A stretch of DNA of 64,000 bases from the NCBI GenBank assembly GCA_002337605.1, contig DDGL01000012.1, positions 62,001-126,000 of the forward strand, read 5' to 3'. The translations under genes were made by a program, and so were the position numbers. The notes beneath the pieces are model-generated. The model was given only the letters and a program-made list of their open reading frames with translations, made no database searches and was not told where the DNA came from. Source of the DNA: Flavobacteriaceae bacterium UBA1903. Its GTDB lineage: Bacteria; Bacteroidota; Bacteroidia; Flavobacteriales; Flavobacteriaceae. The stretch's first letter is position 1. Each line of letters opens with the position of its first letter. Of the stretch, positions 1 through 7,506 are shown in pieces.

Positions 1-523
1 GCGATTGTACCACACTCAAAATAGCATCGATATCATGAATCATTAAATCCAGTACCACCGAGACATCGGTTCCGCGTGGGTTAAACTCTGCCAGACGGTG
101 CGCTTCAATAAACATAGGATTGTCCATCATATCTTTCACGCTCATAAACGCAGGGTTAAAGCGTTCTACGTGTCCTACCTGACCTTTTATGGCGTGTTTT
201 TTAGACAATTGTAAGAGCTTTTCAGCTTCTTCAACGGTATGAGTGATGGGTTTCTCTATAAAAAGATGTTTTCCGGCTTTTACTACCTTTTCAGCACAAA
301 AGTAATGGTGTATGGTTGGGGTCACAACATCTACCACGTCGCAGGCATTGATTAAAGCCTCCATTGACTGGAAACTTTTATACCCGAATTCTTCTTCAAT
401 TTTTCGGGAAGCTTTGGTGTCTGCATCGTAAAAGCCCACCAGATTATATTTAGAAGACTGATTGAGTAATTTTAAATGAATTTTCCCGAGGTGGCCAGCA
501 CCTAGAACTCCAGCGTTTAGCAT
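1..523 (-). CDS. Gfo/Idh/MocA-family oxidoreductase, N-terminal part (cut by window start)
   Basis: The reading frame is open from an ATG at 523 down to base 1, giving 174 codons without a stop, so the C-terminal half lies outside the window. The N-terminus is a Rossmann dinucleotide fold with GAGHLG at residues 8-13. The family EKP signature is at residues 90-92, and its Lys is the usual catalytic residue. A GHVERFNP stretch follows. Members are NAD(P)-dependent dehydrogenases acting on sugars or related hydroxy compounds in the cytoplasm. The substrate cannot be told from this fragment. It is read away from the M28 peptidase gene, with a 194-bp gap behind its start. Confidence 0.9.
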   Translation of the reverse strand, partial: MLNAGVLGAGHLGKIHLKLLNQSSKYNLVGFYDADTKASRKIEEEFGYKSFQSMEALINACDVVDVVTPTIHHYFCAEKVVKAGKHLFIEKPITHTVEEAEKLLQLSKKHAIKGQVGHVERFNPAFMSVKDMMDNPMFIEAHRLAEFNPRGTDVSVVLDLMIHDIDAILSVVQS

Positions 524-669
524 GCGAATTGATTTTTAACAAAGATAAGGATTTGATTAACGATTGCAGATTGTGGATTGGAGATTTTTGATTTCAAGTT
601 TCAAAGTAGAAATAAGAAAGTAGAAAAACGAAATAGGGACAGTTTTTACCTAAAAATAGGAGCCTTTTT

Positions 670-698
670 CTCTGCATCCTCTGTGCCTTTGCGGTGAA
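670..698. repeat. Intergenic dispersed-repeat-like motif (CTCTGTGCCTTTGCGGTGAA type)
   Basis: A short stretch between the oxidoreductase and the peptidase reads CTCTGCATCCTCTGTGCC followed by TTTGCGGTGAA. It contains two CTCTG-type units. I recall similar non-coding repeats scattered in many bacterial genomes, but only this copy is visible here, so the assignment rests on memory rather than on a second copy. Confidence 0.35.
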
Positions 699-717
699 TT
701 TTATATCAGTCAAGCTT

Positions 718-2049
718 TTAACGAAAAACGTTATTAGGAAATACTACAACACTTTCGTGCCCATTCGCCCCAACGGCAGCCACCCCAAAGAAATAATTAT
801 CTATCACAATGCCATCCAGCGTAAATTCTGAAACGTCACCTACATACCTGCTATGGTCCCAAGTAGGGGAAGTGGTGTCCCGCCAATAGATCTTATAGCC
901 AACAGCGCCTTCTACTTTGTCCCACTTAAATTTTGCTGAAGGTTCCACAATACCACCAATGGCGACCTTTTGAGGTGCAGGTGGTGCCCAGGCCAGGCTG
1001 GCCATTGTAATGGCATTTACGGCAGTTAGTTTTTTTGCATAGTCGAAGTTAACAAACTTCAGTTTATCACCATACTCAATACCATTTTCGGTACGGATGT
1101 CCTGGTGCTGCTGAGTGTAATTTTCGTGGGCTTCCATAATTCTAATTCCGGCGTAGCCCAGGTCGTTAAACGGACGGTGATGTCCGCCACGACCAAAACG
1201 GTCTAAACGGTAAATCATCATGGGGTTCATTTCAGGCATATAGGTTTGTGTGGTTTTATGGACGTAGCGTGCCAGTTGCCTGGAGATTCCGTCTACTTCG
1301 CCACCATAGAAGCGTCTTCTTGCACGTTCTTGTTCTGTTTCGGTAGGAGGGACGGGTTCAGAGAAAATCCGAAAGTCTACATTGCTTATCACGCCATCCA
1401 CCCCTTTAATGTTTCCAATCATATCGTTATTGAGTACTCCAATAATGTCCCAGCCTTTTTCTTTGGCATAGGCAGCAAACCCTGCGCCACCAAACAAGCC
1501 TTGCTCTTCTCCACTTAACCCTAAATAGACAATACTACTTTCAAACGAGTACTTGGAAAGCACTCTTGCTGCTTCTATGGCACCTGCCATGCCGCTGGCG
1601 TTATCGTTAGCTCCCGGGGCGTCTTTGGTAAAATCGCTTCCATCGCTGTTTCGGGAATCGATGTCGCCACTCATAATAATGTAGCGATTGGGGTATTTGG
1701 TGCCTTTTTGAACAGCAGCCACATTTACGATCCAGGTATCCTGAGGAACACGGCGATTGCCTTCGGCTTCTACAAAGTCTTTCTGGTAGAAAACGTCCAG
1801 ACAATTACTACAGTTTTCTGATATTGATTCAAACTCCTTTTTAATCCAACGCCTCGCAGCACCTATACCACGAGTATTGCTTACAGTATCGCTAAAAGTG
1901 TTTCTAGTGCCAAAACCAGCTAAGGTTGTAATGTCTGCTTCAATTCTTTCTGCAGAAACGGCGTTTATAATATCGTATATTTTAGGATTGGTTTGTGCTG
2001 AAAGGGATACAGAAATGGTCAAAAGAAAGACCGTAAGGAGCATTTTCAT
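718..2049 (-). CDS. Secreted M28-family metallopeptidase with C-terminal fibronectin-III-like domain
   Basis: 443 residues. A signal peptide (about residues 1-19, ending SLSAQ) points to export. The M28 zinc aminopeptidase core covers about residues 100-345. It has the bridging Asp in GAND (D149), the catalytic Glu pair in GEEQG (E181/E182), the ligand in NNDMIGN (D209), and a His-rich GGHHRPF segment. Where M28 enzymes normally read GxHxDS this protein reads SGDIDS, so the first His ligand appears to be Asp (D129). About residues 355-443 form a fibronectin-III-like domain (PPAPQK...FKWDKVEGAVGYKIYW). It probably degrades peptides in the periplasm or outside the cell. No T9SS tail is seen. 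Confidence 0.9.
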   Translation of the reverse strand: MKMLLTVFLLTISVSLSAQTNPKIYDIINAVSAERIEADITTLAGFGTRNTFSDTVSNTRGIGAARRWIKKEFESISENCSNCLDVFYQKDFVEAEGNRRVPQDTWIVNVAAVQKGTKYPNRYIIMSGDIDSRNSDGSDFTKDAPGANDNASGMAGAIEAARVLSKYSFESSIVYLGLSGEEQGLFGGAGFAAYAKEKGWDIIGVLNNDMIGNIKGVDGVISNVDFRIFSEPVPPTETEQERARRRFYGGEVDGISRQLARYVHKTTQTYMPEMNPMMIYRLDRFGRGGHHRPFNDLGYAGIRIMEAHENYTQQHQDIRTENGIEYGDKLKFVNFDYAKKLTAVNAITMASLAWAPPAPQKVAIGGIVEPSAKFKWDKVEGAVGYKIYWRDTTSPTWDHSRYVGDVSEFTLDGIVIDNYFFGVAAVGANGHESVVVFPNNVFR

Positions 2050-2111
2050 AAGTTCAAATTTTTCTTAAAAATAATGAAAAGAAAAGGTTTTGGCAATGTT
2101 TCAAACAGTTG

Positions 2112-3650
2112 CTATCTTAGAAATGTCACTTTCGAAATTTTACCATTAGCGATTTCATAAATTGCCACTGCGCTAAATTGCTTTCCATTGACAGTAATAC
2201 GTTCTTCATCTATTACAATGTTACCAATCACCATTCTTTTGGGGACGGTATAATTTAAATCCGGGGTGTTTTCAAAAAACTGGGCATAGCCGGTTTTCAT
2301 TTGTTCTTTTCCTTTAGTGCTTAGTTGGTTTGGGTAGTTGTAGAGCTGGATATCTTCTGCATAGGCATCCATAAAAGCATTTAGATCACGGTTGTTGTAG
2401 GCTTCCATTTGGGCTAGAACTGGTGGCAGGGGGTCGCTGGATTTTTTATCGCCAATAAACGTCATCGATTGTATGAGTCCGTTTTTGGTTTCGTAAATAG
2501 TTACCTGTCTGGTTGGTTTTCCATTAACGGTGGCTATTTCTTCGTCTATTACCTGATTGCCTAGTACGATTCGGTTTTTTACCTCCACGTTCCAGCTCTT
2601 GTTATTTTTGAAGAAACGAGCGTAGTTTTCTTTCAGTTTTTCTCTGCCTACATACATGGTGTTCGCAGGAAAGTGGCTAACAACAGCATCTTCAGCAAAT
2701 GCGCCTGCAAATCCCTCCAGGTCTGCATTGTTGAAAGGAGCAATATGTGCATCTACAATTTCAGCAGGGGATAGCTTTGTTTCTTCTGCAGCAAATGCAA
2801 TGCGTTTGCCGTCTGGACTCATTGTAATACGTGTAATATTCTTAATCTTTTCTGCTGAAAGATCTGCTACTTCCACCCACTCGCCAGGGCCAAACATGTC
2901 GTACCTATATAACTTTGAACCACTCCCCAGCAATAGGGTAGTACTGTCTATCCACGTATGGTCCTGAATCCCCACAGGGAGCTGGCACACAAAATAAGTG
3001 TCTTCAGCCTTGTTAACGTCCACTACAAAAATATCCAGGTTTTTTTCTTCGTTTACAATCGTATAGCTTACGGTTGAAGTGTTTGGAACTTTATGAATAG
3101 AGCGCCCTACATTTTCGGTATACAAGACTGCTTCGTCTCTCGGAATATTTGCAAGTACAAGATCTAACTGGCCTCCGGAAAGTACCGAAGCCACCAGGTT
3201 GTTTTCATCATAAAAAGCAAAATAAGCAACCTCTAATTCGCTTAAAAGCACCTCGGAATTACCCCTGTTGGAATCTGTAAAATCGTATTGATACAGCCGT
3301 TGCAATCCGGTAGTGTCCAGCCTCACCGCAGCCACGTGTTTGCCATCTGGCATAAGGGTCGGAGAGTATTCACCTCCTGAAGTTGTAGTATTCACCTGGC
3401 GGTGTGTGTTCTCTGAAAGAGAATATAATTGAATGTCCGTCTGTCCATTTTCACTGCCTGCATATACTATCCTGTTGTTGTCTATGAAAGACGGCTGATT
3501 ATCATACCCATTGTTATTGGAAACATTTTTAAAGTTGGAAATAGTAAAGGTGCTATCTGTTTTCATTAGTTCCATCACGTACACATCGGTGTTGGGTTGG
3601 GCGGTAACCAAAGTAGAAAATAGAAAAATGAAATAAGGGAAAAGTCTCAT
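2112..3650 (-). CDS. Exported TolB-like propeller protein with two tandem SnoaL-like domains
   Basis: 512 residues with a signal peptide (about 1-18, ending VTAQ). Residues about 25-290 carry repeated WD40/TolB-like blades (for example GGEYSPTLMPDGKHVA and ITRITMSPDGKRIAFA). Two SnoaL/NTF2-like domains follow, about residues 300-405 and 411-512. They align with each other (FNNADLEGFAGAFAEDA against YNNRDLNAFMDAYAEDI, then IDEEIATVNGKPT against IDEERITVNGKQF). SnoaL domains are small alpha+beta cones that bind ligands or act as isomerases. The function of the fusion is unknown. It lies 62 bp upstream of the M28 gene on the same strand, so the two may be co-transcribed. Confidence 0.8.
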   Translation of the reverse strand: MRLFPYFIFLFSTLVTAQPNTDVYVMELMKTDSTFTISNFKNVSNNNGYDNQPSFIDNNRIVYAGSENGQTDIQLYSLSENTHRQVNTTTSGGEYSPTLMPDGKHVAAVRLDTTGLQRLYQYDFTDSNRGNSEVLLSELEVAYFAFYDENNLVASVLSGGQLDLVLANIPRDEAVLYTENVGRSIHKVPNTSTVSYTIVNEEKNLDIFVVDVNKAEDTYFVCQLPVGIQDHTWIDSTTLLLGSGSKLYRYDMFGPGEWVEVADLSAEKIKNITRITMSPDGKRIAFAAEETKLSPAEIVDAHIAPFNNADLEGFAGAFAEDAVVSHFPANTMYVGREKLKENYARFFKNNKSWNVEVKNRIVLGNQVIDEEIATVNGKPTRQVTIYETKNGLIQSMTFIGDKKSSDPLPPVLAQMEAYNNRDLNAFMDAYAEDIQLYNYPNQLSTKGKEQMKTGYAQFFENTPDLNYTVPKRMVIGNIVIDEERITVNGKQFSAVAIYEIANGKISKVTFLR

Positions 3651-3760
3651 ATCTTAATTTTGAAATTGAAAGGTACGAAGATTGTGCCATAACAAGTTAC
3701 TCCCTTTTAAAGTATACCAGAATTTAAGGTGTATTGTTAATCTAGTTTAATTACTATCCT

Positions 3761-3768
3761 TACTTTTG
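3761..3768 (+). promoter_or_regulatory. Probable -7 element (TACTTTTG) for the small unknown gene
   Basis: TACTTTTG matches the Bacteroidota -7 consensus TAnnTTTG. It lies 38 bp upstream of the ATG at 3806. No good TTTG stands 19 bp further up; the nearest ATTG is 24 bp away, so this is only a half-match. Confidence 0.4.
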
Positions 3769-3805
3769 AAAACGCATAAAATTAAGATTTAAAAAAGTAC
3801 GATAG

Positions 3806-4219
3806 ATGTTTAAAAAAATATTTGGAGCAAAGGATACCAACGTTATACCTAATGCTGAAGTTGAGAAAAAAATGACTACCGTAGACGGTGAAAAATTGGG
3901 TGAATCTGAAGAGATGCTTCTGTATGGAGGATTTCAGGAGTTAAATGACTATTACTTTTTTGAAGCGTTATTTATAAGTATTCCTGCTATAAAAAGTAAA
4001 AAAGGGGCAACCATCACTTTTAAAAGTAAACGAGGCGATGTTACATTACAAGCTTCTATGCTGGAGTTTGAGAGTGAATATGCAAAACCACTACAGCGAA
4101 ACGCAACTCAAATTAGCTTTGATATTGAAAAAAACCAAATCAGAAAAATACAACAAGGAGCGTATGAGGAGATTGAACTTAAGCTAAAGAAAAAGGTGTT
4201 TACACTCTCAAAACACTGA
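3806..4219 (+). CDS. Hypothetical cytoplasmic protein, 137 aa
   Basis: I do not recognise this family. The protein has no signal peptide or membrane segment and is rich in Lys and Glu. The predicted pattern is mostly beta: ATITFKSKRGDVTLQASMLEFES, then a C-terminal strand-rich EIELKLKKKVFTLSKH. It stands alone on the plus strand between two minus-strand transcription units, with its own likely -7 element and a shared terminator downstream. Its codon use looks like its neighbours and nothing suggests transfer. Confidence 0.7.
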   Translation: MFKKIFGAKDTNVIPNAEVEKKMTTVDGEKLGESEEMLLYGGFQELNDYYFFEALFISIPAIKSKKGATITFKSKRGDVTLQASMLEFESEYAKPLQRNATQISFDIEKNQIRKIQQGAYEEIELKLKKKVFTLSKH

Positions 4220-4232
4220 TTGTGATCTTTAT

Positions 4233-4260
4233 AAAAAAAACCGTCCCCTTTTGAGAACGG
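4233..4260 (-). terminator. Intrinsic terminator of the fad operon (works mainly on the minus strand)
   Basis: CCGTCCCC (4241-4248) pairs with GAGAACGG (4253-4260) around a TTTT loop, with two G-U pairs. On the minus strand the stem is followed by eight T (plus-strand A run 4233-4240). It lies 43 bp beyond the fadE stop. The same stem may also end the plus-strand gene at 4219, but its plus-strand T tract is weak. Confidence 0.8.
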
Positions 4261-4302
4261 CTTTCTTTACTAACCATATTTAAATTTAACTAAACTAAAA
4301 TT

Positions 4303-6111
4303 TTAGAACGGATAGGTGTTCTCTGCAGAAACTTTTTCTGCAATTAACTTACGCATCGCACCTATATTTGGCATGTTCTGGTATTTTGTGAAACGCTTTA
4401 AGCCCATCAACATCATACGTTGCTCGTCGCCTTCGGCAAAGGAGATAATAGATTCTTTTGCTTTTACCGAAATAATATCTACTGCGTGATACAAGTATAA
4501 TTTAGACATAGCAATCTGTACTTTCTGCTCAGCTTCACTGGTACGTTTTGCATTCTTTTCAGTACGTAGGATGGTACTTTCAGCCATATAGATCTCAATT
4601 AAGATATCTGCAGCAGCCATCAGCATTTGCTGGTGTTCTTCAAGCTCTGGTCCAAATTTTTGAACCGCAGCTCCTGCTACCATTAAGAACACTTTTTTCA
4701 GTTTTTTGATCATATCTTTTTCTTCCGCAAACAACTCAGAAAAATCCGGTGTTTCAAAAGAAGGGATAGAGGTAAGCTCTTTGGCTACTTCCTGTGCAGG
4801 ATTTAATAGATCCACGTGCCCTTTCATTGCTTTTTTTACAAGCATTCCAACGGCCAGCATTCGGTTAATTTCGTTAGTTCCCTCGTAGATACGGGCAATA
4901 CGGGCATCACGCCATGCAGCTTCCATTGGGGCGTCTTCACTAAAGCCCATCCCACCAAAGATCTGTATACCTTCATCGGAGCAGTTTTGTATGTCTTCAG
5001 AAACGGCTACTTTTAAAATAGAGCATTCTATAGCATATTCTTCTACACCTTTCAATTCGGCTTCCTGATGGCTGTTCCCCTCGGCAATACGAATGTTAAT
5101 TCGGTCTTCAATGTTTTTTGCTGCTCTGTAAGTAGCACTTTCGCCAGCATAAGCGGCTGTGGACATTTCGGCTAACTTCAATTTAATAGCACCAAAATTT
5201 GCGATGGGTGTTTTAAACTGCTTACGTTCGTTTGCATATTGAATCGCAGTACTTGTTACTCTACGTTGTGAATCCAAACATGCAGCAGCCAATTTAATAC
5301 GCCCTACATTTAAAGCATTCATTGCAATTTTAAAACCTTCACCACGTCCTGCAAGCATATTTTCTATAGGAACTTTGGTGTCGTTAAAAAATACCTGACG
5401 CGTAGAGGAAGCTCTAATTCCTAGCTTGTGTTCTTCCTCACCCATTGAAATTCCGTTGTCTTTATCATTCTCTACGATAAAGCCAGTTATATTTTTATCA
5501 TCTTCAATACGCGCAAACACGATCATTACATCGCAAAAGCCAGCATTTGAGATCCACATTTTTTGACCGCTAATGAGGTAATGTTTACCATCCTCACTTA
5601 GAACAGCTTTGGTTTTTCCTGAATTGGCATCACTACCAGCTCCTGGTTCTGTAAGGGCGTAGGCTCCAAACCATTCGCCTGTGGCTAATTTTGGAACGTA
5701 TTTTTTCTTCTGCTCTTCGTTTCCATAGAGGGTAATAGGCATGGTTCCAATTCCTGTATGAGCTCCAAAAGCTGTAGAAAAAGATCCTGTACCACTGGAA
5801 ATATAATCGCAGGTAAGTACGGTAGAGACAAAGCCCATTCCCATACCACCGTATTCTTCAGGTACGGCCACGCTTAAAAACCCTAGCTCTCCGGCTTTGC
5901 GCATTACTTCTTCAGTAAGGGCGTAATCTTTTGCCTCGAATCTATCGCGGTTTGCAACGATTTCACGATCGTTAAACTCCATAACCGCCTCCTTCATCAT
6001 GCGTTGTTCTTCGTTAAAATCTTCCGGAGTGAAAATGTCTTCGCAAGGGGTTTCTTTTACCAGGAATTGCCCACCGCGGAGTATGTCTTTGCTTGTTGTT
6101 TCTGTTGCCAT
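4303..6111 (-). CDS. fadE: Acyl-CoA dehydrogenase, long C-terminal-extended type
   Basis: 602 residues. An FAD-dependent acyl-CoA dehydrogenase that catalyses the first step of beta-oxidation, acyl-CoA to trans-2-enoyl-CoA. The N-terminal alpha domain is about residues 30-145, and the beta domain starts with YALTEPGAGSD (151-161). The C-terminal domain has QIFGGMGF and the catalytic base Glu410 in RIYEGTNEINR. An extra helical C-terminal region (about 430-602) is typical of VLCAD-like and Bacillus FadE enzymes, which are close to 600 residues. It is the last gene of a marR-fadN-fadA-fadE operon and ends at a strong terminator. The gene order fadN-fadA-fadE is the same as in the Bacillus subtilis operon. 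Confidence 0.95.
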   Translation of the reverse strand: MATETTSKDILRGGQFLVKETPCEDIFTPEDFNEEQRMMKEAVMEFNDREIVANRDRFEAKDYALTEEVMRKAGELGFLSVAVPEEYGGMGMGFVSTVLTCDYISSGTGSFSTAFGAHTGIGTMPITLYGNEEQKKKYVPKLATGEWFGAYALTEPGAGSDANSGKTKAVLSEDGKHYLISGQKMWISNAGFCDVMIVFARIEDDKNITGFIVENDKDNGISMGEEEHKLGIRASSTRQVFFNDTKVPIENMLAGRGEGFKIAMNALNVGRIKLAAACLDSQRRVTSTAIQYANERKQFKTPIANFGAIKLKLAEMSTAAYAGESATYRAAKNIEDRINIRIAEGNSHQEAELKGVEEYAIECSILKVAVSEDIQNCSDEGIQIFGGMGFSEDAPMEAAWRDARIARIYEGTNEINRMLAVGMLVKKAMKGHVDLLNPAQEVAKELTSIPSFETPDFSELFAEEKDMIKKLKKVFLMVAGAAVQKFGPELEEHQQMLMAAADILIEIYMAESTILRTEKNAKRTSEAEQKVQIAMSKLYLYHAVDIISVKAKESIISFAEGDEQRMMLMGLKRFTKYQNMPNIGAMRKLIAEKVSAENTYPF

Positions 6112-6135
6112 TTTATTTTGAATATAGAGGGTTGA

Positions 6136-6208
6136 GTGTAGAATATGGACTACTCGTTCTCTAGTGTTGTTTTACTATTTTAAAAGAAATGAAGTCCATA
6201 TTCTATAC
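6136..6208. repeat. 16-bp inverted repeat in the fadA-fadE intercistronic gap
   Basis: The arm 6136-6151 (GTGTAGAATATGGACT) is complementary to 6193-6208 with one mismatch, enclosing a loop of 41 bp. It lies entirely between the fadA stop and the fadE start. In the mRNA it would form a stable stem, possibly affecting processing or fadE expression. Confidence 0.7.
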
Positions 6209-6229
6209 TTCACATTCTCTTTGTCTTTT

Positions 6230-7420
6230 TTATTTAAGGAACTCAAAGATCCCTGCAGCTCCTTGTCCGGTACCTACGCACATTGTAACCATTCCGTATT
6301 GTCCCTGCATATCTCGTTTACGCATCTCATCGAATAATTGTACCGAAAGTTTCGCTCCCGTACAGCCTAATGGGTGGCCTAAGGCAATTGCGCCTCCGTT
6401 TACATTTACGATGTCTTTGTCTAATCCAAGTTCACGTACTACGGCTAAACTTTGAGAAGCAAAAGCTTCGTTTAATTCTATCAGTTTTATGTCTTCCTGT
6501 TTAAGTCCGGCTTGCTTTAATGCCTTCGGAATTGCTTTTACAGGGCCTATCCCCATAATACGAGGTTCAACACCCATAGCTGCGTAATTGACCATTCTGG
6601 CAATAGGCTCTAGATTTAATTCTTTTACCATTTCTTCGCTCATGACCATTACAAAAGCTGCTCCGTCACTCATTTGAGAAGAGTTTCCGGCGGTTACACT
6701 TCCGCCTTCAGCGAATACGGGGCGTAATTTTGCCAGTGCTTCCAGACTCGTTCCTTTTCGGGGCCCTTCGTCTTTAGTTACCGTATATTTTTTTGTTGCT
6801 TTTTTACCGTTGTCGTCTACGTAGGTTTGTTCCACTTCAATAGGAACGATCTGGTCCTGAAAACGATCTTCAGCCAAAGCTTTTAGAGCCTTCATATGGC
6901 TGTTGTAAGCAAACTCATCCTGATCTTCCCGAGATACCTTATACTGGTTTGCTACCGCCTCTGCAGTATTTCCCATGCCCCAGTAATAATCTTCATGCCC
7001 CTTCTTTACGATGTCGTAATTTAATTCTGGCTTGTAACCAGACATAGGGACACTACTCATACTTTCAGCACCCCCTGCAATGATACAATCTGCCATTCCT
7101 GACTGGATTTTTGCTGCTGCCAGTGCAATTGTTTCCACTCCTGAAGAACAAAAGCGGTTCACGGTCATCCCGGGAACGTCTACAATGTCCAGTCCCATCA
7201 AGGAGATGAGTCTTCCAAAATTTAATCCTTGCGATCCTTCTGGCATAGCATTACCTACGATCACATCGTCAATTCGTTTTTTGTCTAGGCCAGGCAGCTC
7301 CTTCATCATGTATTGAATGGTTTCTGCTGCCAGATCATCGGCTCTCTTAAATCTGAACACGCCTCGAGGTGCTTTTCCTACGGCTGTTCTGTATGCTTTT
7401 ACTATATATGCTGTTTTCAT
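6230..7420 (-). CDS. fadA: Acetyl-CoA C-acyltransferase (3-ketoacyl-CoA thiolase)
   Basis: 396 residues, the normal thiolase length. It cleaves 3-ketoacyl-CoA with CoA to acetyl-CoA and a shortened acyl-CoA, the last step of each beta-oxidation round. The nucleophile is Cys91 in NRFCSSGVE. The GHP motif (His349 in IALGHPLGCTGAK) and the second active-site Cys381 in MCVGTGQGAAG are present. The thiolase-typical NEAFA loop is also seen. It lies 86 bp downstream of fadN and 118 bp upstream of fadE on the same strand. Confidence 0.95.
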   Translation of the reverse strand: MKTAYIVKAYRTAVGKAPRGVFRFKRADDLAAETIQYMMKELPGLDKKRIDDVIVGNAMPEGSQGLNFGRLISLMGLDIVDVPGMTVNRFCSSGVETIALAAAKIQSGMADCIIAGGAESMSSVPMSGYKPELNYDIVKKGHEDYYWGMGNTAEAVANQYKVSREDQDEFAYNSHMKALKALAEDRFQDQIVPIEVEQTYVDDNGKKATKKYTVTKDEGPRKGTSLEALAKLRPVFAEGGSVTAGNSSQMSDGAAFVMVMSEEMVKELNLEPIARMVNYAAMGVEPRIMGIGPVKAIPKALKQAGLKQEDIKLIELNEAFASQSLAVVRELGLDKDIVNVNGGAIALGHPLGCTGAKLSVQLFDEMRKRDMQGQYGMVTMCVGTGQGAAGIFEFLK

Positions 7421-7424
7421 TTTT

Positions 7425-7480
7425 TTTGCTTTAGGCTTTAAGCTGTATGCTTTAAGCGATTTAATATTTGCCTATAGCTT
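7425..7480. repeat. Short GCTTTAAGC-type repeats between fadN and fadA
   Basis: The 86-bp gap holds several copies of GCTTTA(A/G)GC in a row (TTTAGGC, GCTTTAAGC, GCTTTAAGC, then TTGCTTAAGGC). The units are near-palindromic. Only this cluster is visible in the window, so its wider distribution is unknown. Confidence 0.5.
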
Positions 7481-7506
7481 ATTGCTTAAGGCGTAGAGCA
7501 GAAACG

